From: Syngnathus acus | Taxonomy: Eukaryota > Chordata > Actinopteri > Syngnathiformes > Syngnathidae | Direction of reading: 5' to 3' | DNA length: 64,000 nucleotides | Assembly (NCBI RefSeq): GCF_901709675.1 | Contig: NC_051089.1 | Location: forward strand, 12,449,976-12,513,975 | Shown here: piece by piece, positions 1 through 18,114 of the stretch | Layout: every line of letters begins with the position of its first letter | Position numbering within the stretch: position 1 is the first letter of the stretch | Program-made: the position numbers and the translations under genes | Notes under the pieces: model-generated | Databases searched by the model: none | What the model was told of the DNA's origin: nothing | Seen by the model: only the letters and a program-made list of their open reading frames with translations

Positions 1-890
1 AACTCAAAGTAAAGCTAATCCAGGAAGGATATTACAAGATCAACATCACACTCCTGTTACAGATCTGGTATTTTATAGTGTTATTGTTATAGTCAAAGTT
101 CAAAAGATAAATCTTGGAATAGGTTTGAACTATTTAGGTATGCCATTAACCGTGAGAACGTATGCAAAGATTTGAGTTTTTCTCAGTCACTTTGGTTCAT
201 TTCTAAGATCAGAATGGGAATTTGCATTTGCAGTTGGTGCATTTCTCAAAACATCATACAAAAGAGAATGCAAATGCGAAAAAATGTTTTGTCTGAAAAT
301 CCTTAGTACGGCTCTCCAAGTTAAATATTTGTGTCATTGTTCTTCTCAACCCCATAACAGCAACTTTGATTCTAATTTTGTTTATTTATATTTTTTGCCA
401 TTGCGACACCTTCAACTATAAAACAATGAAAAAGGGCTTGTGATGACAAAATTATTTATTTACAAATATAATATATATCTTCCGCGTCATCTTTTTCCAT
501 CATCGTGAGCCATATTCATTTAAACCGTGCATACGGTATTGCGTACTCGAAATAGTTTGGATGTGAGATGCCTAATCGGGTTTGTTCCTCTCCTATCTTA
601 ATGAGTCGGCAATAATAATAATAATACAAAAATAAACGAGTTTAGTTCTTTTTATGGAAAGCGGCGCCCCACCTGCAACCGATCCATGTGGCAAAAGAAC
701 AAATGGGTTGCAAGGTCTGTGTTTCTCTGTTGCCTGAGGAATGGGCAGGCAAGGGTGGGTTGGTGGAGGGGGTGGATTTAATTAGAGCAAGTGCCTGCAT
801 CCCCCCTCTGGTCACCTGCAGAGGATTACTACTTGCTGCCAGAGGTTAACTGGCCTGATAAACGGGATATGTGACACTTTTGCATATAAA

Positions 891-892
<2 letters not shown>

Positions 893-926
<34 letters not shown>
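893..926. repeat. (CA)n microsatellite
   Basis: An almost uninterrupted CA dinucleotide run in intergenic DNA. It is ordinary for a fish genome and a likely length polymorphism. Confidence 0.95.
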
Positions 927-928
<2 letters not shown>

Positions 929-2224
929 CTTGTGTGGTAGAGTAGAGAGGAGCCAAGGACTGACATGGAAATGATAATGAAAGAGCTTGTACAATGTTCT
1001 CATGAAGAAACTTACTGATTCTATTGCGGGGACAAATTTCACATGTGATTGAAAGGCTGATTTATTTATTTTTTTTTACCGTTTGGTGTACTGCACATAT
1101 CGAGTTAATCAGATCACTTGCACGGTCCACAGCAATGCACCAGGTGCACCAGTTAAAGCCTTCACAACTTTTGACCCGTCACTATATCTCAAAATACTCT
1201 TAACCCTTGTCCCTCCATAATCTATTGTAAACATGGGAACCTGTATTTGGTTTGACACTTCCTTTTGTTAGAATTGTTTTATGGTCATATTCTAAATCAT
1301 TAAAGCCTCAGAAATGTTTGTCACCTCGTGATCTCGATTGTTTTCATATCAAATAATACAACAATGAACCCTTGACTATCATTATTACCGGAGATTAGTT
1401 GCCATCTTTTTGCTATTAATTACACAGCATCTCTTGCAAATGTCTGGTACTATACTGAAGGCTCACAAGTCTAAATTCGACTTGTTTGTATAGTGTGTAA
1501 ACCCATTTAAAAAGAAAAATCAACTGTTTGAAAATCTGTGATGAAGCAGAGGCACACAGAATTAAACCCACGGTATAGCGGCTGTTCACTTTATATTGTA
1601 ATGCATCGTTCTCATCGAGCACGTCTCGGCGAGTTGATGTAAGCACATTAAGAATATCCATTACGCAGCCAATTTGATCAAAATGCCTTAGTGTTTAGTG
1701 ACATTCATAAGGTCGCCACATGCAAGTTTATCTCAATGAAGAAAATGTCGCTGCGTATTTTTACATAAATCTTAGCGACTTAATCAAAGCGTAGGCCATG
1801 TCCATTAATAACCCAGTGTTGTTGGCCTGATGACAAAACACACTGCATCTAATGGAACAATTTATTTCCATAATGCTACTTTGTCAGGCCTGTGACACAG
1901 GCACCAGCTCAGGGAGGAGGAAACACAAAGGGAGGACGCCAAAGGACATTAACCGTAAATTGAATGAGTTTGCCAATATTAGCATTATCATTCACTTAAT
2001 GTTGATATTTTAATTGTAGATGCAAACATATATTTGTACATATAGAATATGAAGTGCACTATGATTATAATAATTCCTTAAATCAGTAACATGTTGATGC
2101 ATACCACTGAGTAAACGGGCCAAGCAATAAATCCAGACCTATGAATATTAATGTTATTTTTTTTATTAATTTAACAATTTGAAAACAAATAAAAGTATCT
2201 TAAAAGCACTCCAAATTTCCCACA

Positions 2225-2330
2225 GGTATGAATGTGAGTATGAATGGTTGTTTGGCTAGTTGTGCCTTGCAATTGGCTGGCGACCAGTTCGGGATTCCCG
2301 ACCCTTGTGACGATAAGCGGTACGAAAGAT
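2225..2330 (+). repeat. SINE 3' tail fragment (tRNA-SINE / L2-like tail family)
   Basis: The stretch contains the phrases 'aatggttgtttg', 'attggctggcgaccagttcggg' in pieces, and a closing 'gataagcggtac'. These match the tail of the fuller SINE copy at 17241-17596 (opposite strand) and the fragment at 53826-53950. The tRNA-like head is missing, so this is a 5'-truncated copy. Confidence 0.7.
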
Positions 2331-4200
2331 GACCAATGTTTTGATTGCCAGCACTTGCTGGAATTACGATTGTCCAGTGATTTTTGGGCTCGTAGCTACT
2401 CGGCAGAGTTTATTAGTCTCGAGGTGAAGACCCAGCGGCCTCCTGAGCAGCGGATTCGCTTCGTAGCAAACCCACAGAGGAGCGAGCAGAGTTAGCAGAT
2501 TTATTGCTTTCACTAATCTGACCTAAAATTTCAAATTGTCAATAATAGCACGTTACGGATAACTTTTTATGCATGGGAGACATTTACCAATATCTAACTA
2601 AGACAACTGAATTTCTTTATTTAGGAGCGTCTTTACTGTTATTAATCGAATGATACAAAAATGACCCTTATACATCACAGGCTGACTAGTTCTGAAGTGG
2701 TTGTTGCTTATCAGGAGGAGGGGCAGTTTCTTCCAACCAATTAGCACACTGACACAGAGAGATGCCGTCTCTGACCTTGTTTACCCTTGTAGCCGTAAAT
2801 AGAACAAATATAATAAACAGAGTGGGAAAAAAACATGAAGCGAAAAGGGAGAGATTTTTGTGAAACCACTACAGATATCACGGCCTCTTTTTTTAAAACT
2901 TCAAAAGCCATACTGCTTAAGTGTAATGCTAAAATATTGTCAATATCAAAGACAATTTCATACGTCGTATGATCGTAGGATGCATTAAAACCATAACGGC
3001 ATCAATACTTTTCACAGATTTGTTTATGCTGTCACAAAAATGTGCGAAAGATGTGTCTTTTGTCACTCTTGCGGTATGATTTCAAGGGCACCTGAGCCGT
3101 GTCGCAGAATGCTCATTGCACTTTGTCACACCCCTGGCGACATTTTGATCAATTGAGAAGCATTAAAATAAACCACGGGGCTGTGATTTACATCTGCCAC
3201 GGTGTCCTAAATTTTCAAATCTAAACAGGGCTCCATCAATCTATTGACAATGTCAAGTGACAAATCCATTCCTACACAGTTTGGGAATATTGACTCGTTC
3301 CAAATAGAAATTACGAGATGGCAGGTGGCACTTCACTGAACATAAAAACAGATTAATTTGCCTAAAAGATTTGCCTTTGACGTAATTGAATTTGTTTCCT
3401 CGTCTGTATGGCTCTTCACGCACTTGGCATCAACAATTCTCTCAAAGCATAACTCTTGATATTTGATGTTTTACAATTCGATGCCATACTTTTTTCTAAT
3501 TCAAAGTTACACAAGTTTACATACTCTTTGGTCATAAATACCCTAATTGTGTAAAAATGTTCTACAAAGTTGCTTTATGAACCACCACCACACATTTGGA
3601 AAGTAAAGAAGCGCAACTTTTCTTCCGGCGGACATTTTCAAAGCGCTTGATGGTGCTGAATATTCTCGTAAGTGGCCAGATAATGCTCTGTAAAGACAAT
3701 GGGAGAGATAGCAGTGTGAAAGTAATGACGTTTGGCTGTAACCGATAACCTATCGCCCACATCAATGCACAATGGGGCCCTTGTGAATACCGTAGTAAAG
3801 CGGGGCAGTTAGATGGAAGGGCCCATTAAATCGTCATAAAACACACACTGTACTAGATTATGTTGAAAGGAAGCTTTTGTTTTCAAGGTGGGAAAAAATA
3901 AACAGGTGAGCTGTGGTTTAAAAAGAACTCATTGTTGAAATTCCCTACTTGAGATAAGCTCAAAACCCGCGGTAATGTATTTGTTCAGCCATTTTTGAAG
4001 TTTTTCGAATTTTTTTTTTGAAACCACAAAATTAGGTGCACAGGCTAACACCCCCCAAAACAAGCATTGAATACATTTCAGGAATCCTAACTGAGAGAAG
4101 TGACATTCAATCATTTAGCTGCACATAACATGGTTCATGAATAATTGAAAAATCTGGTGTAAAAAAAGGATTTAAGAGCCCTGACCTCAACCCCATAAGA

Positions 4201-4526
4201 CAGGGGTGTCAAACTCGTTTTTTTCGTGGGCCGCATTGTAGTCATAGCTTCTTTCGGAGGGCCATTATGACTGTCAACCCAAATAAATGTATGAGCACCT
4301 CATATTATATACAGTCAAAGCTACAAAACAAACTGACAAATAACTCGTTCTCAAATCAGACGAGTAAAAACTGGTCAAATATTTTAAAAAATATATATTA
4401 TTAAATGTGAAGACAATTTGCAGTTCTAGTAATGACACGAATTTGATGCACAATTTGTCTTTGCGGGCCACATAAAATGATGTGGCGGGCCGTATCTGGC
4501 CCCCGGGCCTTGAGTTTGACACTATG
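4201..4526. mobile_element. Nonautonomous hAT-like MITE with 8-bp target duplication
   Basis: This is a 326-bp element. It starts CAGGGGTGTCAAACTCG and ends GAGTTTGACACTATG, so the ends are inverted repeats with a few mismatches at the right tip. The flanks 4193-4200 and 4527-4534 both read CCATAAGA, an exact 8-bp target site duplication, which is characteristic of hAT transposons. The interior contains GGGCCGCAT and GCGGGCCGTAT segments typical of this abundant fish family and no coding potential. Confidence 0.88.
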
Positions 4527-7500
4527 CCATAAGACAACTTTGGCATGAACTCACTCAGCTCAATACACAAGTTGTTAACAATTCTTCAAAAAGAGGCTTT
4601 CAGGCTGCTTATTGCCACTTCGTGTATTTGAATCAACCAACATAGAGCATCCACTAGCTTTAATGCTAAATAGCGGAAATGTTGTAGTGTAATAAGCTAT
4701 CAAGCATCGAATTGAACACAAATATTACAGCAACACACAGGGAGAGAAAGTTTAACAACGCCCAGTCATATTTTCTTCATCCTCTGCATTGATGTTAGTG
4801 TCATACTCATAAGATGTGAGGACTTGAGACTTTGCAATGAACAAGATATTCATCTGTCTGACTTCTACTGTCCTCAGGTGGCCAAGGCTGGCACGCCAAA
4901 AAGAGCAGCAAATGGCCAATCAGATGCAGTATAACAAAAGCTGTGTAACCCATTTTAATACTATTTAATTACAGTACAGTATGACATTATTCTGTTGTTT
5001 TATAAGATACAATGACTGATATTTTTCTTATTCAAATACAAATTACAACAATTCCTGAAATTGTGACAACTGCAACTCCTTGTGAGGGTTTTCATTTGAT
5101 ATCTCTGAATTTGACTGTTTGTTTCGTTGTCAGTTTTCCTTCAAGTAATTGCGCCATTCTTTTCACTTTTCAAGCCTCATCGTAGCTGAAGCTCCAGTTT
5201 GCCCTGTAACTTGAATAACTACGCTAGAGCACTTTTAAGTCAAGGTACCCCTGTACTTACTTTATATAGTGTGAATTACTTGCACGAATCCTTTCCCAGC
5301 ATGGGGTGGAATTCCATGTGAGATTTTTCCCACCCCTTTCCAACTCAGCAACTCTTAAAACTGCTGATTTGAGCAATGCGACTGTGAAGCGGAGCGCAAT
5401 GTCATATGTCAACGCTCAATATTGGTTAATGGTGAAAAGGTACAACAAGTAGAAAAAAGTCTATAACCTTTATCTCCTTAACGAGACAACATTAATTTTG
5501 AACTCAAGGTCTGGCAAAAAGCAAGCTGATTTATGGCCTGCCTTTAACTTCCCTGGAATTAGTCTAATTACCCGGAGGACGGCAAGCGGCTTGTCACTGC
5601 ACAGGAAGCCCATTGTGCGCCGGCTTCATTCATCACACCCAGATGATTGGATGATGTGCTGCAGGCCTTCTGGGGGAAAGCTGCAGGCTGAATCGTTCAA
5701 TGGTTTGTTGAATGTTCCGTTGTTCTTACTGCAATTCTAAGATAGCATTAGCATTGTAAACAAGCCGACGCACCGCGGTGGCATGTTTGTTATCATTACT
5801 CACGAAACATTTGATGTCGGACTTTGTTTTCAGAATGTACAATAATTTAAAAATCACAAAGGGGTGACAAACATACGCGTGAAGCTGGAATGTTGCAAAT
5901 ACCTTTGCTAATCATTTTTAACAGATCACGTCACTCATACTATTGTGAAGTAATACTTACAGTTTTATCATATATAGAAAATTTGAAAAAATAATGGCAC
6001 TTATCTTGCCCATGAAGAAGGAGGCTATGTAAAGTGTTGTAACTTTTATAAAGGGTGTTGTTTTGGTACATAATCTGGAATATAGCACTGGTTCACTCTA
6101 CTTTGTGCTCTGTTGTGGTATTTGTCTTCCTATTAAAGACAGCCAACAAATAGATTAGAAACTGTGATCAATAATGTGCTGACAAGGCCTGCGACGAAGT
6201 CATACAGTTGTAAAGTAAAGAGTTAGGGCAGGTCACATTATCTCTTTGTCGCGGTAATGATTGAAAAATCAGCCTGTAATTGCTGATAGGCTGTAATGTT
6301 TCAGTAAACTTCTGTTGGCGGCAAGCTTTATTGACACGTAACTCTTGGATAAACCGCTGCTTTGTAGGGTCGGCGTGTCGCTTTGAACGAATGGTGTTCT
6401 CACGGTGTGAAGGGTGTGTGCGGGTAGACGGAGTTGTGCACACAGTTCAAAAGGGCATGTGTGAAAGTGGAACAAAAGGATGTAATGAGGGATTTAGGCT
6501 GTCAAAATGAAGCTCCCGGTGAAAAGGTGCAAAGCCATGTTTGATGATGATGATGATGAATGTTTCTTAGTGCACCGTGGCTGATTGACCTCTGAGAGGG
6601 ATCACGACTAAATCGTTTTACTATCATTTAGAACCAATTTTAGCTTTTTGACACTAGATTCAAGCTGAGGTGGGAGACATACTCACAATCTACTGAAATA
6701 GAAGTAGAGATACTTGTGTAAAAGAAAAATACCCTAAAAAAGTGCATAAGACTCACATAACCCTACTACGATCCTATATTTTAATGATGGTCATCTATTT
6801 TTTTACATGTATTAGTTGATGTAAAAGGTTTGAGAACTGCACCTGCAATCCTGATCAGCCATTGGGACCGGCATTTGTTTGGAAATACAAGTGACACTGA
6901 AGGCAGACGTACCTTCCTACATAGCCTCCGATTCAATTTAATTCGGGGGCTGCTGTCAACAGGCCCGGGTGAAGGATGTCACCCTGCCCTGGCCATTTAA
7001 ATGACTTTGTAATGAAAAAAGCAAGCCAACGAGGCTTTGGGGAGGAAGACATTGTGAGGTGCACTAAATTCTTTGGAGCAAATTACCAGTGTTTGAGCAG
7101 CAGGGAGGTAATCTGCTGATAGGGGGCAGAGGGCGGGAGATGGGAGGCCTCAATGGCAAAAAGGCGTGGAGGGGGAAGGGGCGGACGTGCTCCAAGCTTC
7201 AATTTTCTGGAGGTCAACTCCACTCATGACTTGTGACAGATAGAAGAAACATAGAACCTCAGATGAATTGACTTCAATAGTGTTCATCTTCCACACTCAC
7301 ATTGTATGTTAAGGGTCAATTTTTACCTAGGTCAATATTAAATGAAGAAAAGCAGATTTCCTTTTTAAAATCCACGATTTGGCGGTTACTTATACATACT
7401 GCACAGTGGACATGCATTGCAAACAATATGTGCATGCTCTCTTGTGACTTTGACATTTTGGAAATTTATAGTTTACTGCAAAATCTGACTATTTCCGCTT

Positions 7501-8792
7501 TTTATTTGTACAATCGTCTTTCTTTTTCAGTCAAATGCCAAGCAGGAGATATGACAGTTAATAGCAAATAGTTACAAAATTCATTTTTAACAGATGTTCC
7601 TCCTCCTTAATGTTTTTCTGTTGAAAATGACATGAGTTCACATTAAGTATAGGGCTAATTAACTTATCGCCTATTGCGTCAAGTTATTATGCTTTTATAT
7701 GGTTTGTGTGCAATTCGAGGTCATAAACTTTAATGGCATCTTTGATGGCCGTGAGAATGAAGCAAGCTGTTCATATGAATGATTTAAATACTGCAGATGG
7801 TGTACTTTCTTCGCTGCATCCTCCAATCAGCATTATTTTGAGGTTAGAATAATTGCGTCACCATGAGTTAATTTGATAAGTACTGCCTGTGTTAATATAA
7901 AAATCACTTTTTTATTACATTTTGTTTCAATTGCTTAGGGGGTTAGGAAGATCGATAAATGACGGATGGCTGGATATTTAATGATTTATTATTTGTTTAT
8001 TTATTATTTGTGTATTTATTTATTTATTATTCCTTCATTCATGTGTCTTTAAAATGCAAACTTCTGGCAAAAGCGCAACAAAAAAAAAAAAAAAATCCTC
8101 ACACGTCCTGAATTTTGTAACCATTTTCAAGTTTGATTGAGAAGGAGATGGAGAACATGACAAGAAAAGCACAGGGAATTATAATAAGTGTTGGTTATTT
8201 TAGTGCAGAATAGTAGAGCGTCAGTGTCGTTCAAAACTAAGCGTTATTTTATTAAAGGCCGTTATTGCCTATAATAACTTTGCGGTCAGTTAGTGCGCAA
8301 TCTAAGGGTGGAGATTCAGCGCAAATTATATACAGGGCGCAACAATCGACTAATCTTCTAATGTAGCCCTCCAAGCTTTGATGCAGTTGAAGGTGTTTGC
8401 AGGCGGACATTACCTCACTCGCAAAGCTTTGCAGTGGGGTTGGGGGGGGAGAAACGAGCGGGTAATTAGCTGATTAGAGGCCCGTCAGAGCCAATCCCGG
8501 CCGGCCTCCACCTTGGCCTGCAGGGGCGGGTGGACGGATTGACGGATGAATGGGGAGAGAGTGGGTGGGAGTGTGTGCACTGTGGAGTTTAGGTTGAAGA
8601 CAGCCACTATCCCAGTCGGCACACCTAATCAGATCAATCTGCACGAGCATAGAGGACAAAATAATCTTCAAACAGGAGTTAGGGCAACGTGACCTATGCG
8701 TGCGTCAAATTGCATTCAAAGTCCAGTGGGTGAGTACGCTGCTCAGGTGTGCACCCTCTAAACTTGTTGGCTTCTTTCCATTCCAACTCGTC

Positions 8793-14262
<5,470 letters not shown>

Positions 14263-15365
14263 GAAGTGTTTGATTCCTGGGACAGTCACTTGAAGGTAAC
14301 GTCCACAATTGTGAACCACCCGAACATTTGTCGTTAACGTCTACTATTTATTTTCCATCCCCACATGTCAAAGTAGGCCTCAGAATATCCTCTTCATGAT
14401 TGTCTGTATAACAAAATATGAGCCCCAGATCTTTTCACGCTATCTTACCAGCCAGTCATATTAATGAATGGATGACAAATCCTTAAAAAATGTTTCAGAG
14501 AAAAGGGAAAATGTAATTTATTTTCACTGTCCCCGTGATTGCCCTGTGACCTTTCGAAAACAAATCAGGTGCATGGAACTTTTGAAAGTGTGGACACAGA
14601 CAGTTCCAAAAACTGTTTCCACCTCTCCATCATCCCACTTGATTCATAGAAATATCTGCATATGTACATGCATATCTGCATATGGTACTCAACATGTCAT
14701 CATTACTGCCACACTTTCAAATCATCTTGTCTCCTCCAGCCACCTTCTTAACTCACGGCCAGGACCATGCAGCTATTGTAAGCTAACAAGCGATGCATAA
14801 AAGTGGCCACAAAGATACTGCAAGACTGACTGTCCGACAGTGATGCAACTCCCACACCACACACACAGATGCATCTTATCATTTTCAATGTGATGTTACA
14901 CTTTGATCTGTTTCCTTCCAAAGCGTTTGCCATTTTTGTGTGGAAATGGATTTAATTTATTCAATTTGTTATATACGTATAAAATAGAATCATAATGTAT
15001 TTATCTGACCCTTGTTTGTGGTTATACCAATATTTAAAAAAAAGAACTTGTTTGACGTGTTGATAATATCACTTGACTTGACTGAGCCATTGTCAAGGGG
15101 ACAGAAATGTGATTGGACTTCAATTATGTATGGTCGTTTACTTTTTATGAACTCTGTAAATTGCTTCCTATCCTTTCTGTGGCCATTATGTGTTCATCAA
15201 AAGATCTGCATTACAGCTCATTTTGATGTTGTATAAAATAGAATCTACTGAGTGGCGATACTTTAGCTCCGTATGCATGTTTGTATTGTGTAAGCAGGTC
15301 AATTGGGTTCTTTGAAGTCCAGCATTTGTGAGAAAACTCAGGAAATAAAGTTGATCAGTTGATCA
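14263..15365 (+). other. mnx2: Probable mnx2-like 3' UTR
   Basis: This is non-coding sequence downstream of the stop codon. The first clear AATAAA on the + strand is at 15344-15349, giving a predicted 3' UTR of about 1.1 kb. No transcript evidence is available. Confidence 0.4.
15344..15349 (+). terminator. Candidate polyadenylation signal, mnx2-like gene
   Basis: The sequence is AATAAA about 1.08 kb past the stop codon, followed by a T-rich tract within 40 bases. It is plausible but unproven. Confidence 0.4.
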
Positions 15366-17095
15366 CATTTCAATTGAACATTTCTTCAATGTAGATAGTC
15401 TTTTATTTGGTTTTAGTTAAGAAGATGACGATGCTGCAATTCACTTTGTCTCCAAATATGTCACAAAAGTCGGTGTCCGTTCTTCTACAATTATGCAATT
15501 TGGCTATATAGAGAGGCCCCATAGATTATTATATCTGCGTAAAACCCTCGCAATAGAAACGAATATAAAATGGAATGGCATAAATCACGTGTTTGAATTT
15601 ATTTCCGTATATGGTGACGATGGACGGTTACTAATTCAGTCTTTAATTTTTTCAAAAGCTCTTGGATGGCTCTTAATCGCTGGGGTTTACTGGTAGCCAC
15701 TTAATTAAGTTAATGAAGAAGAATGATGTCACGGGGGTCCAACCAGAAGAAAAAGACAAGTAGAAGTGCAAGGCAGCGACTTTTCATTGACCCTGGATGG
15801 ATGGACGGACGGAGAGAGGGCGATGGATTGCTCGACAAGTTTTAATACAATCCAAACTCGCCTTTCTTGTTGATTCGCATCAAGCATTGTCTCGTTTCTG
15901 ACTAAAAATGCAGACGACACTCTTTGCTTTGGACCCATAATGCACAGTATGTCTATAAAATGTGTCTTTTGAATCACTCACTATAGTCGCAACCTCCCAT
16001 CTTCCCTTTGTTAGATGAATAAATCAGAAAAAAAACATATTTCACGCAGTTGAATCAATCAGCGAAATGTGGAGCTCATTACGTGAATATGAACAGCTTG
16101 TGTGATCTCTTAAGGTAATCATACGTTTCCAGTGGCCTTGTCACTTAACTAATGGACAGCAGGCGCCGGGTGATGGAGAAGCCCAATAAATTCACATCAG
16201 CACTTCTTAAAATGCATGAAAAAAAAAACCCTACCGCTTTTTGCCTGTAAAGTTTATTGAAAAGGGCGTGACAGTGGGGAATGTATTCATACGTGTCACT
16301 TATGCTTAACGAATATGTAGCTTCGACAATGTTAGAAGGCAGTGATGCTTCAAGACGACCAGTCAAAAATAAGTGTCCCCAAAAATATTTCTCCATTTAT
16401 AAATGCGACGTTTTAAATAGAAATCATAATTGTGCAATCACAGAATTCAAATTCAGGAACTACTTGCATGTTCAAAAATGTTTACAAGATTCCACATTCT
16501 CCATATGAAAAATTCAGGTGAATGAAACTCAAACAAAATCTGCGTCTTTCCCATCCCAGCTCATTCGAGACATCTGGAATTTTGTAGGTTCCACGTTCTA
16601 CAAATTTTCATATTTTTATTTTTAAACATTTTCCATGACCGCAACCACAAATTAATGCAGATAGTTTATATTTTGACCACCACCTATATAAAATTACTTA
16701 TCACATTACCAATCTTGACAAATTCACAGTTCGAAGCAGATGTACATATTTCAATCATTATTCCACATTTGTTTTCAATTTTCCAATTTGCAACATTCCA
16801 ATTTAATTAGGCATTTTCGTTAAGCGGCAGCTCTTCGGCATTCACACCTATAAAAAATGCATTCTAATATTTATATATTTTGGATGTATAATATCAATGT
16901 GAAATTAAAATGGATAAATAATAAATTAAATATAAAATATAAAACTATAAATTATTGACGGTGTGTACATCAATTTAAATTTGTACAAAAAAGAGCCGTC
17001 ACATCATTCAGACGTGTGCTATTAAAGTCCACAGCTGACCTCTGGTGGTGAAATGGAAGACGTTGAGGAATTTCCCAGAGAAGGCAGTGGTACTT
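15366..17095. other. Intergenic region between mnx2-like gene and SINE cluster
   Basis: The stretch is AT-rich and I recognise no gene, RNA gene or repeat in it. The open frames are short and have no splice context or similarity. Confidence 0.5.
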
Positions 17096-17176
17096 CCATC
17101 CATCCCTCCATCCATTATCTGCACCACTTGTCCCTACGGGTGTCGCGGGCGTGCTGGAGCCTATCCCAGCCGTCAT
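17096..17176 (-). repeat. Truncated SINE tail copy
   Basis: The stretch from 'ccatccat' to 'gagcctatcccagccgtcat' repeats the first 80 bp of the fuller neighbouring copy at 17241. It is a second, truncated member of the same family in the same orientation. Confidence 0.75.
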
Positions 17177-17240
17177 GTAGAAAATTATAATAATAATAAT
17201 AAATACAAATCATAGGCACTTTTTATATTCATTACTTTTT

Positions 17241-17596
17241 CCATCTATCCATTATCTGTACTGCTTGTCCCCACGGGGGTCGTGGGCGTGCTGGAGCCTA
17301 TCCCAGCTGTCATCGGGCAGGAGGCGGGGGACAACCTGAACCGGTTGCCAGCCAATCGCAGGCCTCACAAAGACAACTATCCGCACTCACACCTAGGGAC
17401 AATTTGGAGTGCTCAATCGACCTAGCAAGCATATTTTTGGGATGTGGGAGGACACCGGAGTGCCCGGAGAAAACCCACGCAGGCACGGGGAGAACATGCA
17501 AACTCCACACAGGAAGGGCTGGAGGTGGAATCGAACCCGCACCCTCTCAACTGTGAGGCGGACGTGCTAACCAGTGCCCTGCCGTGCCGTGCCGCC
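17241..17596 (-). repeat. tRNA-derived SINE, near full length
   Basis: On the - strand the element starts GGCGGCACGG. It shows a tRNA-like A box (TGGTTAGCACG, complement of 17563-17573) and B box (GGTTCGATTCC, complement of 17527-17537). The SINE body (GTGTGGAGTTTGCATGTTCT) and a tail ending in GGATAG/GGATGG-type repeats follow. This arrangement is the abundant teleost tRNA-head SINE with an L2/Maui-like 3' tail. Confidence 0.85.
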
Positions 17597-17704
17597 CTAC
17601 GTTAGTTTTCATGAATTAAAAATTATCACATTTGTTTGAAAGTATGTATTTGCATTTTTACCTGTCAGTATAATGTGAGGAGAAAGCGGTTCGGATAATG
17701 AATG

Positions 17705-17856
17705 CACGAATAGAATAGAATAGAATAGAATAGAAACGGATGAATGATTAATTGCACAAATGAACGAATGAATGAATGAACGAACGAACGGATGGATGGA
17801 TGGATGAATGAATGAATGAATGAATGAATGAATGAATGAATGAATGAATGAATGAA
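17705..17856. repeat. Microsatellites (TAGAA)n and (GAAT/GGAT)n
   Basis: Four to five copies of AATAG-A (17709-17735) precede a long GAAT/GAAC/GGAT tetranucleotide array (17762-17856). The array sits just upstream of the atic promoter and is probably length-variable. Confidence 0.9.
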
Positions 17857-17884
17857 ATACTATTACGTATACGTATTCCTTTTT

Positions 17885-18114
17885 GATTGGAGCGCCACTT
17901 GGGTGCGCTAGTCAGTGTGATGTCTTGGTTCCGGCCGAAGTAGTAGATGGGCGGTGGGCGGTACTTAGCGTTTTTGGAAGCACATGCGGATAAATGTGAA
18001 GCATTGAGTGCATCGAAAAGCGCACTTGGGTCTATTCAGTTTGCGAGTCTGTTCACGTTACAAGAACCTTGCCAAGTTCCGTGCTAACTACGAGCTGACA
18101 ACCTGACTGTTAAA
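17885..18114 (+). promoter_or_regulatory. atic: atic proximal promoter and 5' UTR (TATA-less)
   Basis: An inverted CCAAT box (GATTGG, 17885-17890) lies upstream of two GC boxes, GGGCGG at 17949-17954 and 17956-17961. No TATA box is visible. This is the usual layout for a housekeeping gene. The coding start at 18115 lies about 155 bases beyond the GC boxes, so transcription probably starts near 17980-18050. Confidence 0.55.

Larger units (their letters stand above)
1..8792. other. Intergenic region upstream of the mnx2-like gene
   Basis: I find no convincing coding exon here. The open frames are short, lack splice context and resemble no known protein. The region holds a CA microsatellite (893-926), a SINE tail fragment (about 2225-2330), a hAT-like MITE (4201-4526) and several stretches without repeat character. 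Those stretches, roughly 660-840, 1800-1960, 3030-3260, 5490-5720, 6880-7200 and 8260-8480, have balanced composition and TAAT-type homeodomain cores. MNX genes are developmental regulators that usually sit among conserved noncoding elements, so enhancers are plausible, but this is inference from one sequence. Confidence 0.5.

Noticed and set aside
8700-8792. In-frame upstream ATG giving a longer mnx2 N-terminus
   Set aside because: The extra residues do not look like the MNX family and the ATG has poor context; the ATG at 8793 gives the conserved MEKSKNFRIDALLA start.
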